Below, piece after piece: positions 41,309-49,853 of a stretch of DNA of 64,000 bases. The notes below the pieces were generated by a model, which was not told the DNA's origin, searched no databases, and was given only the letters and a program-made list of their open reading frames with translations. Each line of letters begins with the position of its first letter. Position 1 is the first letter of the stretch. The stretch spans positions 62,001-126,000 of the forward strand of contig CAZJRB010000004.1 of assembly GCA_964547995.1 (NCBI GenBank), written 5' to 3'. Made by a program: the position numbers and the translations under genes. This DNA is from CAZJRB01 sp964547995. GTDB lineage: Bacteria > Planctomycetota > Planctomycetia > Pirellulales > Thermoguttaceae.

Positions 41309-42142
41309 ATGGCAAAGCACTTCGTGGAAATGATTCAAGAACACCACGTGATCGTGCAGGCGCTCGTCGCCACGCTCTTCACGTGGTTTATGACCGCGGC
41401 CGGGGCAGCCGCGGTTTTTTTCACCAAGCGATTCAACCAGAAGATCATGGACGGGATGCTGGGGCTGGCAGCGGGAGTCATGATCGCCGCCAGCTACTGG
41501 TCCCTGTTGGCGCCGGCCATTGAAATGTCCGAGGGCGGTTGGGTCCCGAGTTGGGTCCCGGCGACGGTCGGCTTTCTGGCCGGCGGTCTCTGCTTGTACG
41601 TCGTCGACAAAATACTCCCCCACCTTCACCCCGGGCTGGACATTTCCCAGGCGGAAGGCATCAAAACCTCATGGCAGCGGAGCGTCCTGCTGGTCTCGGC
41701 GATTACGCTGCACAACATTCCCGAGGGGCTCGCCGTGGGTGTGGCGTTCGGCGCAGTTGCACACGCCGCACCCGAAATGGTGCAGGAAATGACCCTTGGC
41801 GCCGTCGCACTGGCGATCGGGATCGGCATTCAGAACTTTCCCGAAGGGATGGCCGTCTCCATGCCGCTTCGGCGCGAAGGCATGGGGCGGTTTCGGGCCT
41901 TCATGTACGGCCAGGCATCCGGCGTGGTGGAACCGCTCGCCGGCGTGCTGGGCGCCTGGCTCGTGTTGACCATGACCCCGCTGTTGCCTTATGCCCTGGC
42001 CTTTGCCGCCGGCGCCATGATCTTCGTCGTGATCGAGGAGCTTATCCCCGAATCGCAACAAAACGGCTACGGCGATTTCGCAACGCTCGGAACCCTCTTC
42101 GGGTTCACGATCATGATGATTCTCGACGTAGCACTCGGGTAA
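41309..42142 (+). CDS. ZIP-family divalent metal transporter
   Basis: This 277-residue protein has about eight helices and the ZIP motifs ITLHNIPEGLAVGVAFGA (TM4) and GIQNFPEGMAVSMPLRREG (TM5), the metal path. It may import zinc or iron for the metalloproteins here, or act as an exporter; direction cannot be read. It sits between rubredoxin and cytochrome bd genes in the same direction. Confidence 0.9.
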   Translation: MAKHFVEMIQEHHVIVQALVATLFTWFMTAAGAAAVFFTKRFNQKIMDGMLGLAAGVMIAASYWSLLAPAIEMSEGGWVPSWVPATVGFLAGGLCLYVVDKILPHLHPGLDISQAEGIKTSWQRSVLLVSAITLHNIPEGLAVGVAFGAVAHAAPEMVQEMTLGAVALAIGIGIQNFPEGMAVSMPLRREGMGRFRAFMYGQASGVVEPLAGVLGAWLVLTMTPLLPYALAFAAGAMIFVVIEELIPESQQNGYGDFATLGTLFGFTIMMILDVALG

Positions 42143-42157
42143 CAAGGGAGACATGCC

Positions 42158-43498
42158 GTGGATCTCGACCCGTTGTGGCTGTCGCGTTTGCAATTTGCCC
42201 TGACCATCGGGTTCCATTTCCTGTTTCCGCCGCTGACGATCGGGCTGGCCTGGCTATTGGTGATCGTCGAAGGGATCGGCTGGCGGCGGGGCGATGAGGA
42301 CTATGTCCGAGCAGGCAAGTTCTTCGCGAAGATTCTCGGCCTGACGTTCGTGGTTGGTGTCGCCACGGGGATTGTCATGGAATTCCAGTTCGGCACGAAC
42401 TGGGCCGAATACTCGAAGTTCGTCGGAGATATCTTCGGCGCGCCGCTGGCCATCGAAGCCATCTTCGCGTTCTTTCTCGAATCGACCTTCCTGGCACTGT
42501 ACCTGTTCGGGCGCGACAAGGTCTCCAAGGGCGTCCACTGGCTTTCGTGCCTGATTGTCGCAATTGGCTCGACGCTCTCGGCGTTCTGGATCATCGTGGC
42601 CAACTCCTGGCAGCAGACCCCGGCCGGCTACACCATCCGGAACGGGCGAGCCGAGTTGGACGGCTTCGCGGCGGCCGTGTTCAACCCTTCCACGTCCATT
42701 CGTTTTCTCCACGTCTTCACGGCGTGCCTGATTGCCGGCGCGTTCTTCATGGCCGGCATCTCGGCGTATCTGCTGCTGAAGGACAAGACCTCGGAAGTCG
42801 CCCGCAAGACGCTGAAAATCTCGTTGGTCGTCGCATTTCTCGCGTCCCTGGCGGCATTGTTCCCGACCGGACATCACCATGCCCAGGAAGTCGCTCAGTG
42901 GCAACCGGAGAAACTAGCGGCCATGGAAGGGCTTATTAAGGGGCAAGAAAATGCGCCGCTGACGATGTTCGGGGTACCGAAGGAAAACCCGCCGAAGCTG
43001 GACTATGCCGTTGGAATCCCCGGTATGCTGAGTTGGCTCGCCTTCGGCGAGATGGACCACTACGTTGCGGGCATGGAAGATTTCCCCGAAGATGAGCGGC
43101 CGCCGATGGTGATAACATTCCTTTCCTTTCATGCGATGGTGGGGCTCGGGTCTTTCTTCATTGGGTTTACCTCGCTGGGTATTCTCCTGCTGATATGCAA
43201 GAGACTCTATGGGGCTTGGTGGTACTTGTGGTTGCTGGTGCTGGCGATTCCGTTGCCGCTTGCGGCGTGCGAAGTCGGGTGGATCACCGCAGAGGTCGGC
43301 CGCCAGCCTTGGGTCGTCTACCGGTTGTTGAGAACGGCCGATGCGTTTTCGACCAACGTCAGCGGCGGCGAAATCCTATTCTCGATCATCATGTTCGGAT
43401 TGATCTATCTGGTCCTCGGCGCCCTGTACCTGTTCATCCTGGTAAGGAAAGTCCGGCGCGGCCCTGAAACATCCGCCGGCGAGGAGACGCAACCATGA
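42158..43498 (+). CDS. cydA: Cytochrome bd quinol oxidase subunit I
   Basis: This 446-residue protein has the haem-ligand helix FHFLFPPLTIGLAWLLV (His near 19), RFLHVFTACLIAGAFFMAGI, the short Q-loop (WLAFGEMDHYVAG then EDFPEDERPP) and nine-helix length. It oxidises quinol and reduces O2 with very high affinity, contributing to respiration and oxygen scavenging. GTG is the start; a nearby ATG (42153) is out of frame. AGGGAG precedes it. The stop overlaps cydB by 4 bp. Confidence 0.95.
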   Translation: MDLDPLWLSRLQFALTIGFHFLFPPLTIGLAWLLVIVEGIGWRRGDEDYVRAGKFFAKILGLTFVVGVATGIVMEFQFGTNWAEYSKFVGDIFGAPLAIEAIFAFFLESTFLALYLFGRDKVSKGVHWLSCLIVAIGSTLSAFWIIVANSWQQTPAGYTIRNGRAELDGFAAAVFNPSTSIRFLHVFTACLIAGAFFMAGISAYLLLKDKTSEVARKTLKISLVVAFLASLAALFPTGHHHAQEVAQWQPEKLAAMEGLIKGQENAPLTMFGVPKENPPKLDYAVGIPGMLSWLAFGEMDHYVAGMEDFPEDERPPMVITFLSFHAMVGLGSFFIGFTSLGILLLICKRLYGAWWYLWLLVLAIPLPLAACEVGWITAEVGRQPWVVYRLLRTADAFSTNVSGGEILFSIIMFGLIYLVLGALYLFILVRKVRRGPETSAGEETQP

Positions 43499-44514
43499 TG
43501 GACCTGAACACCACGTGGTTCTTGCTGATCGGCGTGTTGCTGACCGGCTACGCCGTTCTCGACGGTTTCGATTTGGGCGTCGGCGTGCTGCACCTCTTTG
43601 CCACCGACGAGCGGCAGCGGAGGATCAACCTCGCAGCGATCGGGCCGGTGTGGGACGGGAACGAAGTCTGGCTGCTGACCGCCGGCGGGGCCATGTTCGC
43701 CGCTTTTCCACCCGTCTACGCAACCGTCTTCAGCGGGTTCTACACGGCATTCATGCTCCTGTTGTTTGCCCTGATTTTCCGCGCGGTTTCGATCGAATTC
43801 CGCGGGCAAGTCGACGGCCCCCGCTGGCGAAGATTCTGGGACCGGACCTTCGGGCTGGGCAGCCTGGCGCCGGCCGTCCTCTTCGGCGTGGCGATCGGCA
43901 ACGTCCTTCGCGGCTTGCCCATCGGGGCGGACGGGAGTCTTCACGTATCGTTTTTCGCCCTGCTGAATCCATATTCGCTTCTTATTGGCCTGCTCAGCCT
44001 GGCCATGTTCGTCATGCACGGAGCCGTCTACCTTGCGGCAAGAACCGACGGCGAACTCCAAAAGCGGATGGCCCGTTGGGCCACTGGTGCGTGGGCGGGG
44101 TTTCTCATACTCTACGTGGTAGCCACCGTGGCAACGGTTTTCGTCTCGCCCTTCCTGTTTGAGCCGATCCCGCACAATCTGCTGGCGTGGGGTCTTTGTT
44201 TACTTCTATTGGGGGCGGTTGTCTCGATTCCAGTGATGGTTCGAGCTGGGAGATTTGTGCTTGCCTTCTTGGCATCCGCTGCAACAATAGGATCAATGAT
44301 CGGCCTGATGGGTGTGAGCCTCTACCCAAGAATGGTTCCCTCCAGCATTGATCCGGTCAACAGTCTTAATATCTACGACGATTCCTCCACACAACGCACG
44401 CTGACCGTGATGCTGGTCGTCGCCCTGGTTGGCATGCCGCTGGTGATCGGATATACCGCTTATGTTTATAAAGTGTTCATGGGGAAGATAGTAATCCCGA
44501 AAGACGGCTATTGA
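43495..44514 (+). CDS. cydB: Cytochrome bd quinol oxidase subunit II
   Basis: This 339-residue protein has the family start DGFDLGVGVLHLFATDERQR, IGPVWDGNEVWLLTAGGAMF, and eight or so helices. It pairs with cydA, and the ATGA overlap gives translational coupling. No cydX-like small protein is seen after it; the next frame encodes an exported peroxidase. Confidence 0.95.
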   Translation: MMDLNTTWFLLIGVLLTGYAVLDGFDLGVGVLHLFATDERQRRINLAAIGPVWDGNEVWLLTAGGAMFAAFPPVYATVFSGFYTAFMLLLFALIFRAVSIEFRGQVDGPRWRRFWDRTFGLGSLAPAVLFGVAIGNVLRGLPIGADGSLHVSFFALLNPYSLLIGLLSLAMFVMHGAVYLAARTDGELQKRMARWATGAWAGFLILYVVATVATVFVSPFLFEPIPHNLLAWGLCLLLLGAVVSIPVMVRAGRFVLAFLASAATIGSMIGLMGVSLYPRMVPSSIDPVNSLNIYDDSSTQRTLTVMLVVALVGMPLVIGYTAYVYKVFMGKIVIPKDGY

Positions 44515-44589
44515 TGGTGACTTCAAACCCGTTTCAGTTTCCTAACGTTCGTGGTAAATGGGAAATATCAGTTAATTGGAGGTGGTACG

Positions 44590-45936
44590 ATGGATAACAC
44601 CCGTGTTTTGCGAAGCGGCCTCTGGCTGGCAGTGGTCTGCTTCGCGCTGCTTGGGGCAACCTTGCCCCAAGCGGACCCGGCCGAGGAGCCCGATCGAGAC
44701 GTGCCGCGAGACGCACTCGGGGCGGCGAGTCCTGAGTATCAGCAGGAAGCACTCGCCAAGCTGATGCCCGAACAGGACGTGGGCAAAGCACCCAAGGGTT
44801 TCGACCCGGTCATTTGGAGCGCGTTTGTGCCGGAGGACAACGCCCTGACCCCGCAGCGCGTAGCCTTGGGCCGCAAGCTCTACTTCGACAAGCGTTTGTC
44901 GGATGACGGCAGCGTCTCCTGCGCAACCTGCCACGACGTAACCCGGGGATTTACCGATCAGCTTGCGGTCTCCAAGGGAATCGGTGGGCAGCTCGGCAAG
45001 CGCAACGCGCCGACGACGTTGAACGCAGTCCTACTACAAACCCTGTTTTGGGACGGCCGCTCGCCTACCCTGGACCACCAGGCCAGGCAGCCGATCCTGA
45101 ACCCGGTGGAGATGGGAATGGCCGATGAAGCGACCGCTATGAAGGCCATCAGCAACGATCCCGAGTACCAGAAGATGTTCAAGGAAGCCTATGGCCGGGA
45201 TATGAACTATGAAGATCTTGGTCGGGCGATCGGCGCCTTCGAGCGTACACTGGTCTTTGTAGATTCCCCCTTCCGGCGGTTTCTCGCCGGCGATAACCAA
45301 GCCGTTTCGGCCGAGGCCCGTGCCGGATTCGAGTTGTTTAACGGCAAGGCCCGATGCGCGGCCTGCCACCCCATGAGTCCGTCCAACCCGTTGGGTACCG
45401 ATAATCGGTTCCATAACGTCGGCGTCTCAGCTCGACACCAGGACTTCGAAGCCTTGGGGCGGCAAGCGATTCAGCTCCTCCAAAAGGACCCGTCGGAACA
45501 AAAACTGGATGAGTTGGCTGTGGGTACCGACCTGAGCGAGTTGGGACGGTTCATGGTAACCCGTAACCGGGTCGACATGGGTTCGTTCCGCACCCCGCTG
45601 ATCCTCAACATCGGCATCACGCCCCCCTACATGCACGACGGCTCGCTGGCAACGCTGTGGGATGTGATCGACCACTACAACAAGGGCGGCGAGGCAAACC
45701 CGTTTCTCGACGGCGGCATCGAGCCCTTGGCCCTGACCGAAAAAGAAATCGACCAGTTGGTGGCCTTCCTGTTCACGCTGACCGACGTCCGTTTTGCGGA
45801 GGAAAACCAGCGGCAGTTCGAGCAGCAGCAGGCTGCGGCTATGAAGAATCGACCCATTCGAGACGAGGCGATAGCCAACCGTCAAACCCTGCCCTTCGAG
45901 CGCCGGGTGATGGGAACAAAGAACACCGATCAGTAA
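44590..45936 (+). CDS. Exported dihaem cytochrome c peroxidase (MauG/CcpA type)
   Basis: This 448-residue protein has a signal peptide (SGLWLAVVCFALLGATLP). Haem 1 is CATCH (~117) and haem 2 is CAACH (~258). NAPTTLNAVL, TLFWDGRSPTLDHQA, ITPPYMHDGSLATLWDVIDH and LVAFLFTLTD are the usual peroxidase blocks. It reduces H2O2 in the periplasm with electrons from cytochrome c or quinol. GGAGGTGG precedes ATG 44590. It starts 75 bp after cydB, and three exported genes follow closely. Confidence 0.93.
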   Translation: MDNTRVLRSGLWLAVVCFALLGATLPQADPAEEPDRDVPRDALGAASPEYQQEALAKLMPEQDVGKAPKGFDPVIWSAFVPEDNALTPQRVALGRKLYFDKRLSDDGSVSCATCHDVTRGFTDQLAVSKGIGGQLGKRNAPTTLNAVLLQTLFWDGRSPTLDHQARQPILNPVEMGMADEATAMKAISNDPEYQKMFKEAYGRDMNYEDLGRAIGAFERTLVFVDSPFRRFLAGDNQAVSAEARAGFELFNGKARCAACHPMSPSNPLGTDNRFHNVGVSARHQDFEALGRQAIQLLQKDPSEQKLDELAVGTDLSELGRFMVTRNRVDMGSFRTPLILNIGITPPYMHDGSLATLWDVIDHYNKGGEANPFLDGGIEPLALTEKEIDQLVAFLFTLTDVRFAEENQRQFEQQQAAAMKNRPIRDEAIANRQTLPFERRVMGTKNTDQ

Positions 45937-45952
45937 CAAGGAGCGATCCACG

Positions 45953-47071
45953 ATGGCTATTCATAAGAGCGTCGAAACCAAGTATATGGAGGAGCGCCGT
46001 GAGCTGTTCCGCGGAATGCGGAACCTCGACCGCCGCTCTTTCCTGAAGGTGTCGGCGGCGGCCTTGGGTGCAACCGCCGGCCTGGCCGCGCCGCATTCGT
46101 TCACACCCGTGAGCGTGGCGCAAGACGCCGAGGGCTCGGACGCGAATCCGGCCTTCCGCTTCGCCTATATTTCCGACTCGCACCTCTACGAGAAAGAGGT
46201 TAATGACCGTTTCGTGCGGGGGCTGTTGCGCGCCGTCGACGACGTCAACAACCTCGACCCGCAGCCCGACTTTGTGTTCTACGGAGGTGACCTGGCCCAG
46301 CTCGGCCAAGTCAAGGAACTTGAACTGGGCTCGGAGATCCTCAAGAACCTCAAGGCCCCTCTGAGGATCATGGTCGGAGAGCACGACTGGTATCTCGACA
46401 TGGGCGAGAAGTGGCAGGAGCTGTTCGGCGAGCCGACCTACTCCTTCGACCATAAGGGAGTCCACTTTGTGGTGCTCAACAGCGTGGTGGAAAAGGATTT
46501 CTGGACCGGGCGCGGGCTAACGCCCATGCAGCGCATGAAGACGGTGGCCGGCCTGGATAACGGGCTGCAAAGCCCCTTCACCGTGGGCGAACCGCAGCGG
46601 AAATGGCTCGAAGAGGATCTGGCCAAGGTGCCGGACGACGGCCGTGTGATCGTCTTCTCCCACTCGCCGCTGTACAAACTGTACAAACCGTGGAACTTCT
46701 GGACCGACGATGCCGAGGAAGTCCAGGCGATTCTCCGGCGGTTCAAGCAGGTGGTGGTGATCCACGGCCATACCCACCAGTTGTTGACCAACCGCATCGG
46801 AAACATCTACTTCCATGGGTTGCTGTCGACAGCCTGGCCTTGGCCGTATGCCCCCGAAGGGATGCCCAAACTGACTATCGAGATGAGCCGACCCGATCCG
46901 TTCAATCCCAACGACGGATGTGGCGACGGCGAGGTGCAGGTGCATCCGGACGGCCTGGTGGACAAAATCTATAACCTGTGGAACCGCAATCCGATTACCG
47001 TCAGCAGGACTTACATGGCCAGCATGGGCAAACAGGATGTGCCGCCGAAGCCCAACCGGCCGAGCTACTAA
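45953..47071 (+). CDS. Tat-exported calcineurin-like phosphoesterase
   Basis: This 372-residue protein has a Tat signal (LDRRSFLKVSAAALGATAGL) and the metallophosphoesterase blocks ISDSHLYEK, FVFYGGDLAQLG, VGEHDWYLD, VFSHSPLYK and VIHGHTHQLL. The two-metal site is complete. Substrate is unknown; it could hydrolyse phosphate esters released or oxidised in the periplasm. It lies between the peroxidase and the monohaem lipoprotein genes, 16 and 21 bp apart, so they form an operon. AAGGAG precedes the start. Confidence 0.92.
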   Translation: MAIHKSVETKYMEERRELFRGMRNLDRRSFLKVSAAALGATAGLAAPHSFTPVSVAQDAEGSDANPAFRFAYISDSHLYEKEVNDRFVRGLLRAVDDVNNLDPQPDFVFYGGDLAQLGQVKELELGSEILKNLKAPLRIMVGEHDWYLDMGEKWQELFGEPTYSFDHKGVHFVVLNSVVEKDFWTGRGLTPMQRMKTVAGLDNGLQSPFTVGEPQRKWLEEDLAKVPDDGRVIVFSHSPLYKLYKPWNFWTDDAEEVQAILRRFKQVVVIHGHTHQLLTNRIGNIYFHGLLSTAWPWPYAPEGMPKLTIEMSRPDPFNPNDGCGDGEVQVHPDGLVDKIYNLWNRNPITVSRTYMASMGKQDVPPKPNRPSY

Positions 47072-47092
47072 CAACGGGCAAGGAGACGAACC

Positions 47093-47875
47093 ATGTACCA
47101 AACGTTGATGTCTCATCGTGGCAACCGCGCCCTTTTGGGCGCCCATTGTCTGTTGCTGGCCGCGCTCTTGGTCGGTTGTGGCCAAGAAACAAGACCTCGC
47201 GGGACGGCAACCGGAGACGCCTCGGAGGATTTGGAGAAGCAGTCACAAGCCGCTCCCGACGATAGCCCGTCGGACGCCGCTTCGACGACGGCCCCATTGC
47301 AGCCGGTCCCGGTAGAGAAGGCCGTAGAGCTTCCATCGTGTGATGGCGAGAACACCGTCACGGTTTCCGGGGAACTGGCTGGCCAGCCCCTGGCCGACGC
47401 CCTGATGGACCAGTGGAAACGAGACCATCCAGAACGCGACTGGGTCGCTGAAGAAAAGAAGGCACACGCCTTTAAGCCGCCGGCCGATAACTCGGACCTG
47501 CTCAAGGGCGATCAGGGCAAAGGACACGCCTACGGCAACTACACCGAGCGCGATATCCTGATCTGGACCCGAGAGACCGAGAAGTTTGTGGCCGAGGGCT
47601 CTCGGATCTTTCACAGTGCCGACGAGCTGGGCAGCACCATCGGCGTTTCCTGTGACATGTGCCATCCACATGCGGCGAACACCCACCCGGAAACGTATCC
47701 CAAGTTCCAGACGCAGTTGGGCCGCGTCGTGTTGCTGCGCGACATGATCGACTGGTGTATCGAGAATCCGGTCCGCGGCGAGCACCTGGATCCCAACGGC
47801 CCGGAGATGCGGGCGTTGGAGGCCTACATCATGGCGCAGCGCAAAGGGGTTCAGATGAATTACGGGAAACACTAA
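47093..47875 (+). CDS. Monohaem cytochrome c lipoprotein
   Basis: This 260-residue protein has a lipoprotein signal (CLLLAALLVGC) and an Ala/Pro/acidic linker to ~90. The C-terminal domain has CDMCH at about residue 191 and SoxA/TsdA-like flanks (IFHSADELGSTIGVSCDMC; YPKFQTQLGRVVLLRDMIDW; ALEAYIMAQRKG). It probably passes electrons at the outer face of the membrane to the dihaem peroxidase or to the exported superoxide reductase. AAGGAG precedes ATG 47093. No SoxB/SoxX genes are near, so sulfur oxidation is not indicated. Confidence 0.85.
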   Translation: MYQTLMSHRGNRALLGAHCLLLAALLVGCGQETRPRGTATGDASEDLEKQSQAAPDDSPSDAASTTAPLQPVPVEKAVELPSCDGENTVTVSGELAGQPLADALMDQWKRDHPERDWVAEEKKAHAFKPPADNSDLLKGDQGKGHAYGNYTERDILIWTRETEKFVAEGSRIFHSADELGSTIGVSCDMCHPHAANTHPETYPKFQTQLGRVVLLRDMIDWCIENPVRGEHLDPNGPEMRALEAYIMAQRKGVQMNYGKH

Positions 47876-48023
47876 CGCTACCCGGGCGCGGCCCGAGAGC
47901 CGGTGTTGCAAAAGCACGGCATAAGCGAAGAGACACGGGGACGCCATGTTTGATCTGTGCCGCAGGTTTTATGCCGCGGCTTCGGATTTTCCCAATAGTT
48001 AAACGATTCGAAAGGAACCATCC

Positions 48024-48491
48024 ATGAAAAGGCGACAATTTCTATCAGCAGCAGGTATCACCGCCGGAACCGTCATCGCCGGCGCGGCAACCGCAGCGGC
48101 CAAGAGCCGCCCGGCCGAAAAACGGTCGCAGGTCTACAAGTGCCAGAAGTGCAACACAATCGTCGAAATCCTCGTGCCGGGGAGACCGTCGCTGGTCCAC
48201 TGCGGCGTGCCGATGGAGCTGGTGGAAGAACAAACGGCCCCCGCGGCCGAGAACAAGCACGTCCCGGTGATCGAGAAAATCGACGGCGGCTACAAGGTCA
48301 AGGTCGGCAGCTCGCCTCATCCCATGACCGACGGACACTACATCATGTGGATCGACCTGATCGCCGACGGCAAGACCCACCGCCAGCACCTCAAACCCGG
48401 CGGCATGCCTGAAGCAACCTTCCTCATCGAGGCCAAGGAAGTCGCGGCACGGGAATACTGCAACCTGCACGGGCTCTGGAAGGATAAATAG
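48024..48491 (+). CDS. Tat-exported superoxide reductase (desulfoferrodoxin-like)
   Basis: This 155-residue protein has a Tat-type leader (MKRRQFLSAAGITAGTVIA, then AGAATAAA), and a desulfoferrodoxin body: CQKCNTIVEI, KHVPVIEKIDGGYKVKVG, DGHYIMWIDLIADGKTHRQH and CNLHGLWKD. The catalytic Fe site residues (His set plus Cys) are kept. The N-terminal site reads CxxC...HC instead of CxxC...CC, so one cluster cysteine is replaced by His. It would reduce superoxide in the periplasm using the nearby haem lipoprotein or flavoprotein. AAAGGAA precedes the ATG. It is a paralogue of the cytoplasmic dfx (37180). Confidence 0.9.
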   Translation: MKRRQFLSAAGITAGTVIAGAATAAAKSRPAEKRSQVYKCQKCNTIVEILVPGRPSLVHCGVPMELVEEQTAPAAENKHVPVIEKIDGGYKVKVGSSPHPMTDGHYIMWIDLIADGKTHRQHLKPGGMPEATFLIEAKEVAAREYCNLHGLWKDK

Positions 48492-48575
48492 CCGCGACGA
48501 GCAAACGATTGCCCCGTCAAAAGGAGGCTGGTTCGCCGGCTTGCCATGCCGCAGTCGATCCGTTAGATTGCTCTC

Positions 48576-49067
48576 ATGTCCACACGCGACGATGAACGCA
48601 CGCTGACATTCAGTCCGATCGGGGTCATCCACACCCCGTTTCACGGGGCAACCGGTACGCCGATCCAAACCGCGTTCGCCGAGGGGGCGGAGGGACAGGT
48701 CGAGGTCCGCGACGAGGTGGCCGAAGGGCTGAAAGACCTTGAGGGCTTCGAGCGGATATGGTTGATCTATGCTTTCGACCGGGCAAGCGATGCGCGGCTG
48801 CTGGTTATCCCGTATCGCGACACGGTCCACCGGGGGGTGTTTTCCACCCGGGCGCCGTGCCGACCCAATCCGATCGGGCTCTCTTGTGTCCGGTTGATCC
48901 GCATCGAAGGCAACGTCCTCCATGTCCGCAACGTGGATATGCTGGATGGAACGCCGCTTTTGGACATCAAACCCTACGCGCCGCGATTCGACCATTTTCA
49001 GGTGGACCGGTGCGGCTGGCTCGACCGGTCGGACGACCACCGCGTTGCGGACGACCGGTTCGAGTAA
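48576..49067 (+). CDS. trmO: tRNA threonylcarbamoyladenosine N6-methyltransferase TrmO-like
   Basis: This 163-residue protein has the TrmO/TsaA beta-barrel motifs FSPIGVIHTPF, LIYAFDRASDAR, VFSTRAPCRPNPIGLSCVRL and DIKPYAPRFD. It methylates t6A37 in tRNA-Thr using SAM. It may also be the TsaA-like relative of other activity. It sits between two Tat-exported redox genes without a strong ribosome site. Its place in a redox cluster is odd and may be chance or hitchhiking. Confidence 0.9.
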   Translation: MSTRDDERTLTFSPIGVIHTPFHGATGTPIQTAFAEGAEGQVEVRDEVAEGLKDLEGFERIWLIYAFDRASDARLLVIPYRDTVHRGVFSTRAPCRPNPIGLSCVRLIRIEGNVLHVRNVDMLDGTPLLDIKPYAPRFDHFQVDRCGWLDRSDDHRVADDRFE

Positions 49068-49123
49068 CATTGTGACTTTCATCTCTTGAAAAATGGGAAA
49101 CCGATATCGAGGAGGAAACGACC

Positions 49124-49831
49124 ATGGCAACCGATGTGACACGTCGAGAGTTCTTGGGAAAAGCGGGCATTGCAGGCGCGGCGGGTACGGGGCTGGCGAT
49201 GGCCGCCGCGGAAACCCGGGCCGCCGAGGCAAAACCCGTCAAAATCATCGCCGTTTGTTGCAGCCCACGCAAAGGCAAGTCCACCGCGACTGCCCTGGGG
49301 GTGTGTCTCGACGCCGCCAAGGAAGCAGGCCCGAAAATCGCCGTCGAGTTGATTGAGCTGGCGGGCATGGAGATCGACGGTTCGCTTGCGGCGGGAATTC
49401 CTTTGGAACCGGGCCGGAAGGACGATTTCCCCGCCCTCGTGCCGAAGCTCGCCGATCCGCAGGTCGGCGGGATCATCGTCGGCACCCCGGTCTACTTCGG
49501 CAACATGAGCTCGCTTTGCAAAGCGTTTCTCGATCGTTGTATCGTTTTCCGGAAGAACAAGTTCGCCCTGGCGAACAAAGTCGGCGGGGTGCTGGCGGTC
49601 GGCGGGTGCCGCAACGGCGGACAGGAAATGACGATCCGTTCGGTCCAAACCGCCCTGATGTGCCAGGAGATGATCCTTGTCGGCGACGGGCAGCCGGGCG
49701 CCCACTTCGGCGCAACCGTCTGGAACGACAAGAACGTCGGCGACGTGACGAAGGATGCGTTCGGCATGGGGACGGCAAAAAATCTCGGCCGCCGCGTTGC
49801 CGAGGTCGCGATGCGCTGCCGTGCCCGCTGA
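49124..49831 (+). CDS. Tat-exported flavodoxin/NADPH-FMN-reductase-like protein
   Basis: This 235-residue protein has a Tat leader (VTRREFLGKAGIAGAAGTGL, then AMAAAETRAA) and a flavodoxin-like fold: IIAVCCSPRKGKSTATALGV (phosphate loop), IIVGTPVYFGNMSSLCKAFL and VGGVLAVGGCRNGGQEMTI. This is the family of iron-sulfur flavoproteins without the CX2CX2C cluster loop. A periplasmic flavoprotein would be a candidate electron carrier for the Tat superoxide reductase upstream. GAGGAGG precedes the start. Confidence 0.88.
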   Translation: MATDVTRREFLGKAGIAGAAGTGLAMAAAETRAAEAKPVKIIAVCCSPRKGKSTATALGVCLDAAKEAGPKIAVELIELAGMEIDGSLAAGIPLEPGRKDDFPALVPKLADPQVGGIIVGTPVYFGNMSSLCKAFLDRCIVFRKNKFALANKVGGVLAVGGCRNGGQEMTIRSVQTALMCQEMILVGDGQPGAHFGATVWNDKNVGDVTKDAFGMGTAKNLGRRVAEVAMRCRAR

Positions 49832-49853
49832 CGTGCCGGATCCGAACTGTGCC

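Noticed and set aside
47093..47875. Sox thiosulfate-oxidation gene
   Set aside because: The haem domain resembles SoxA/TsdA, but no SoxB, SoxX, SoxY or SoxZ gene lies nearby and there is only one haem site; it is kept as a monohaem lipoprotein.
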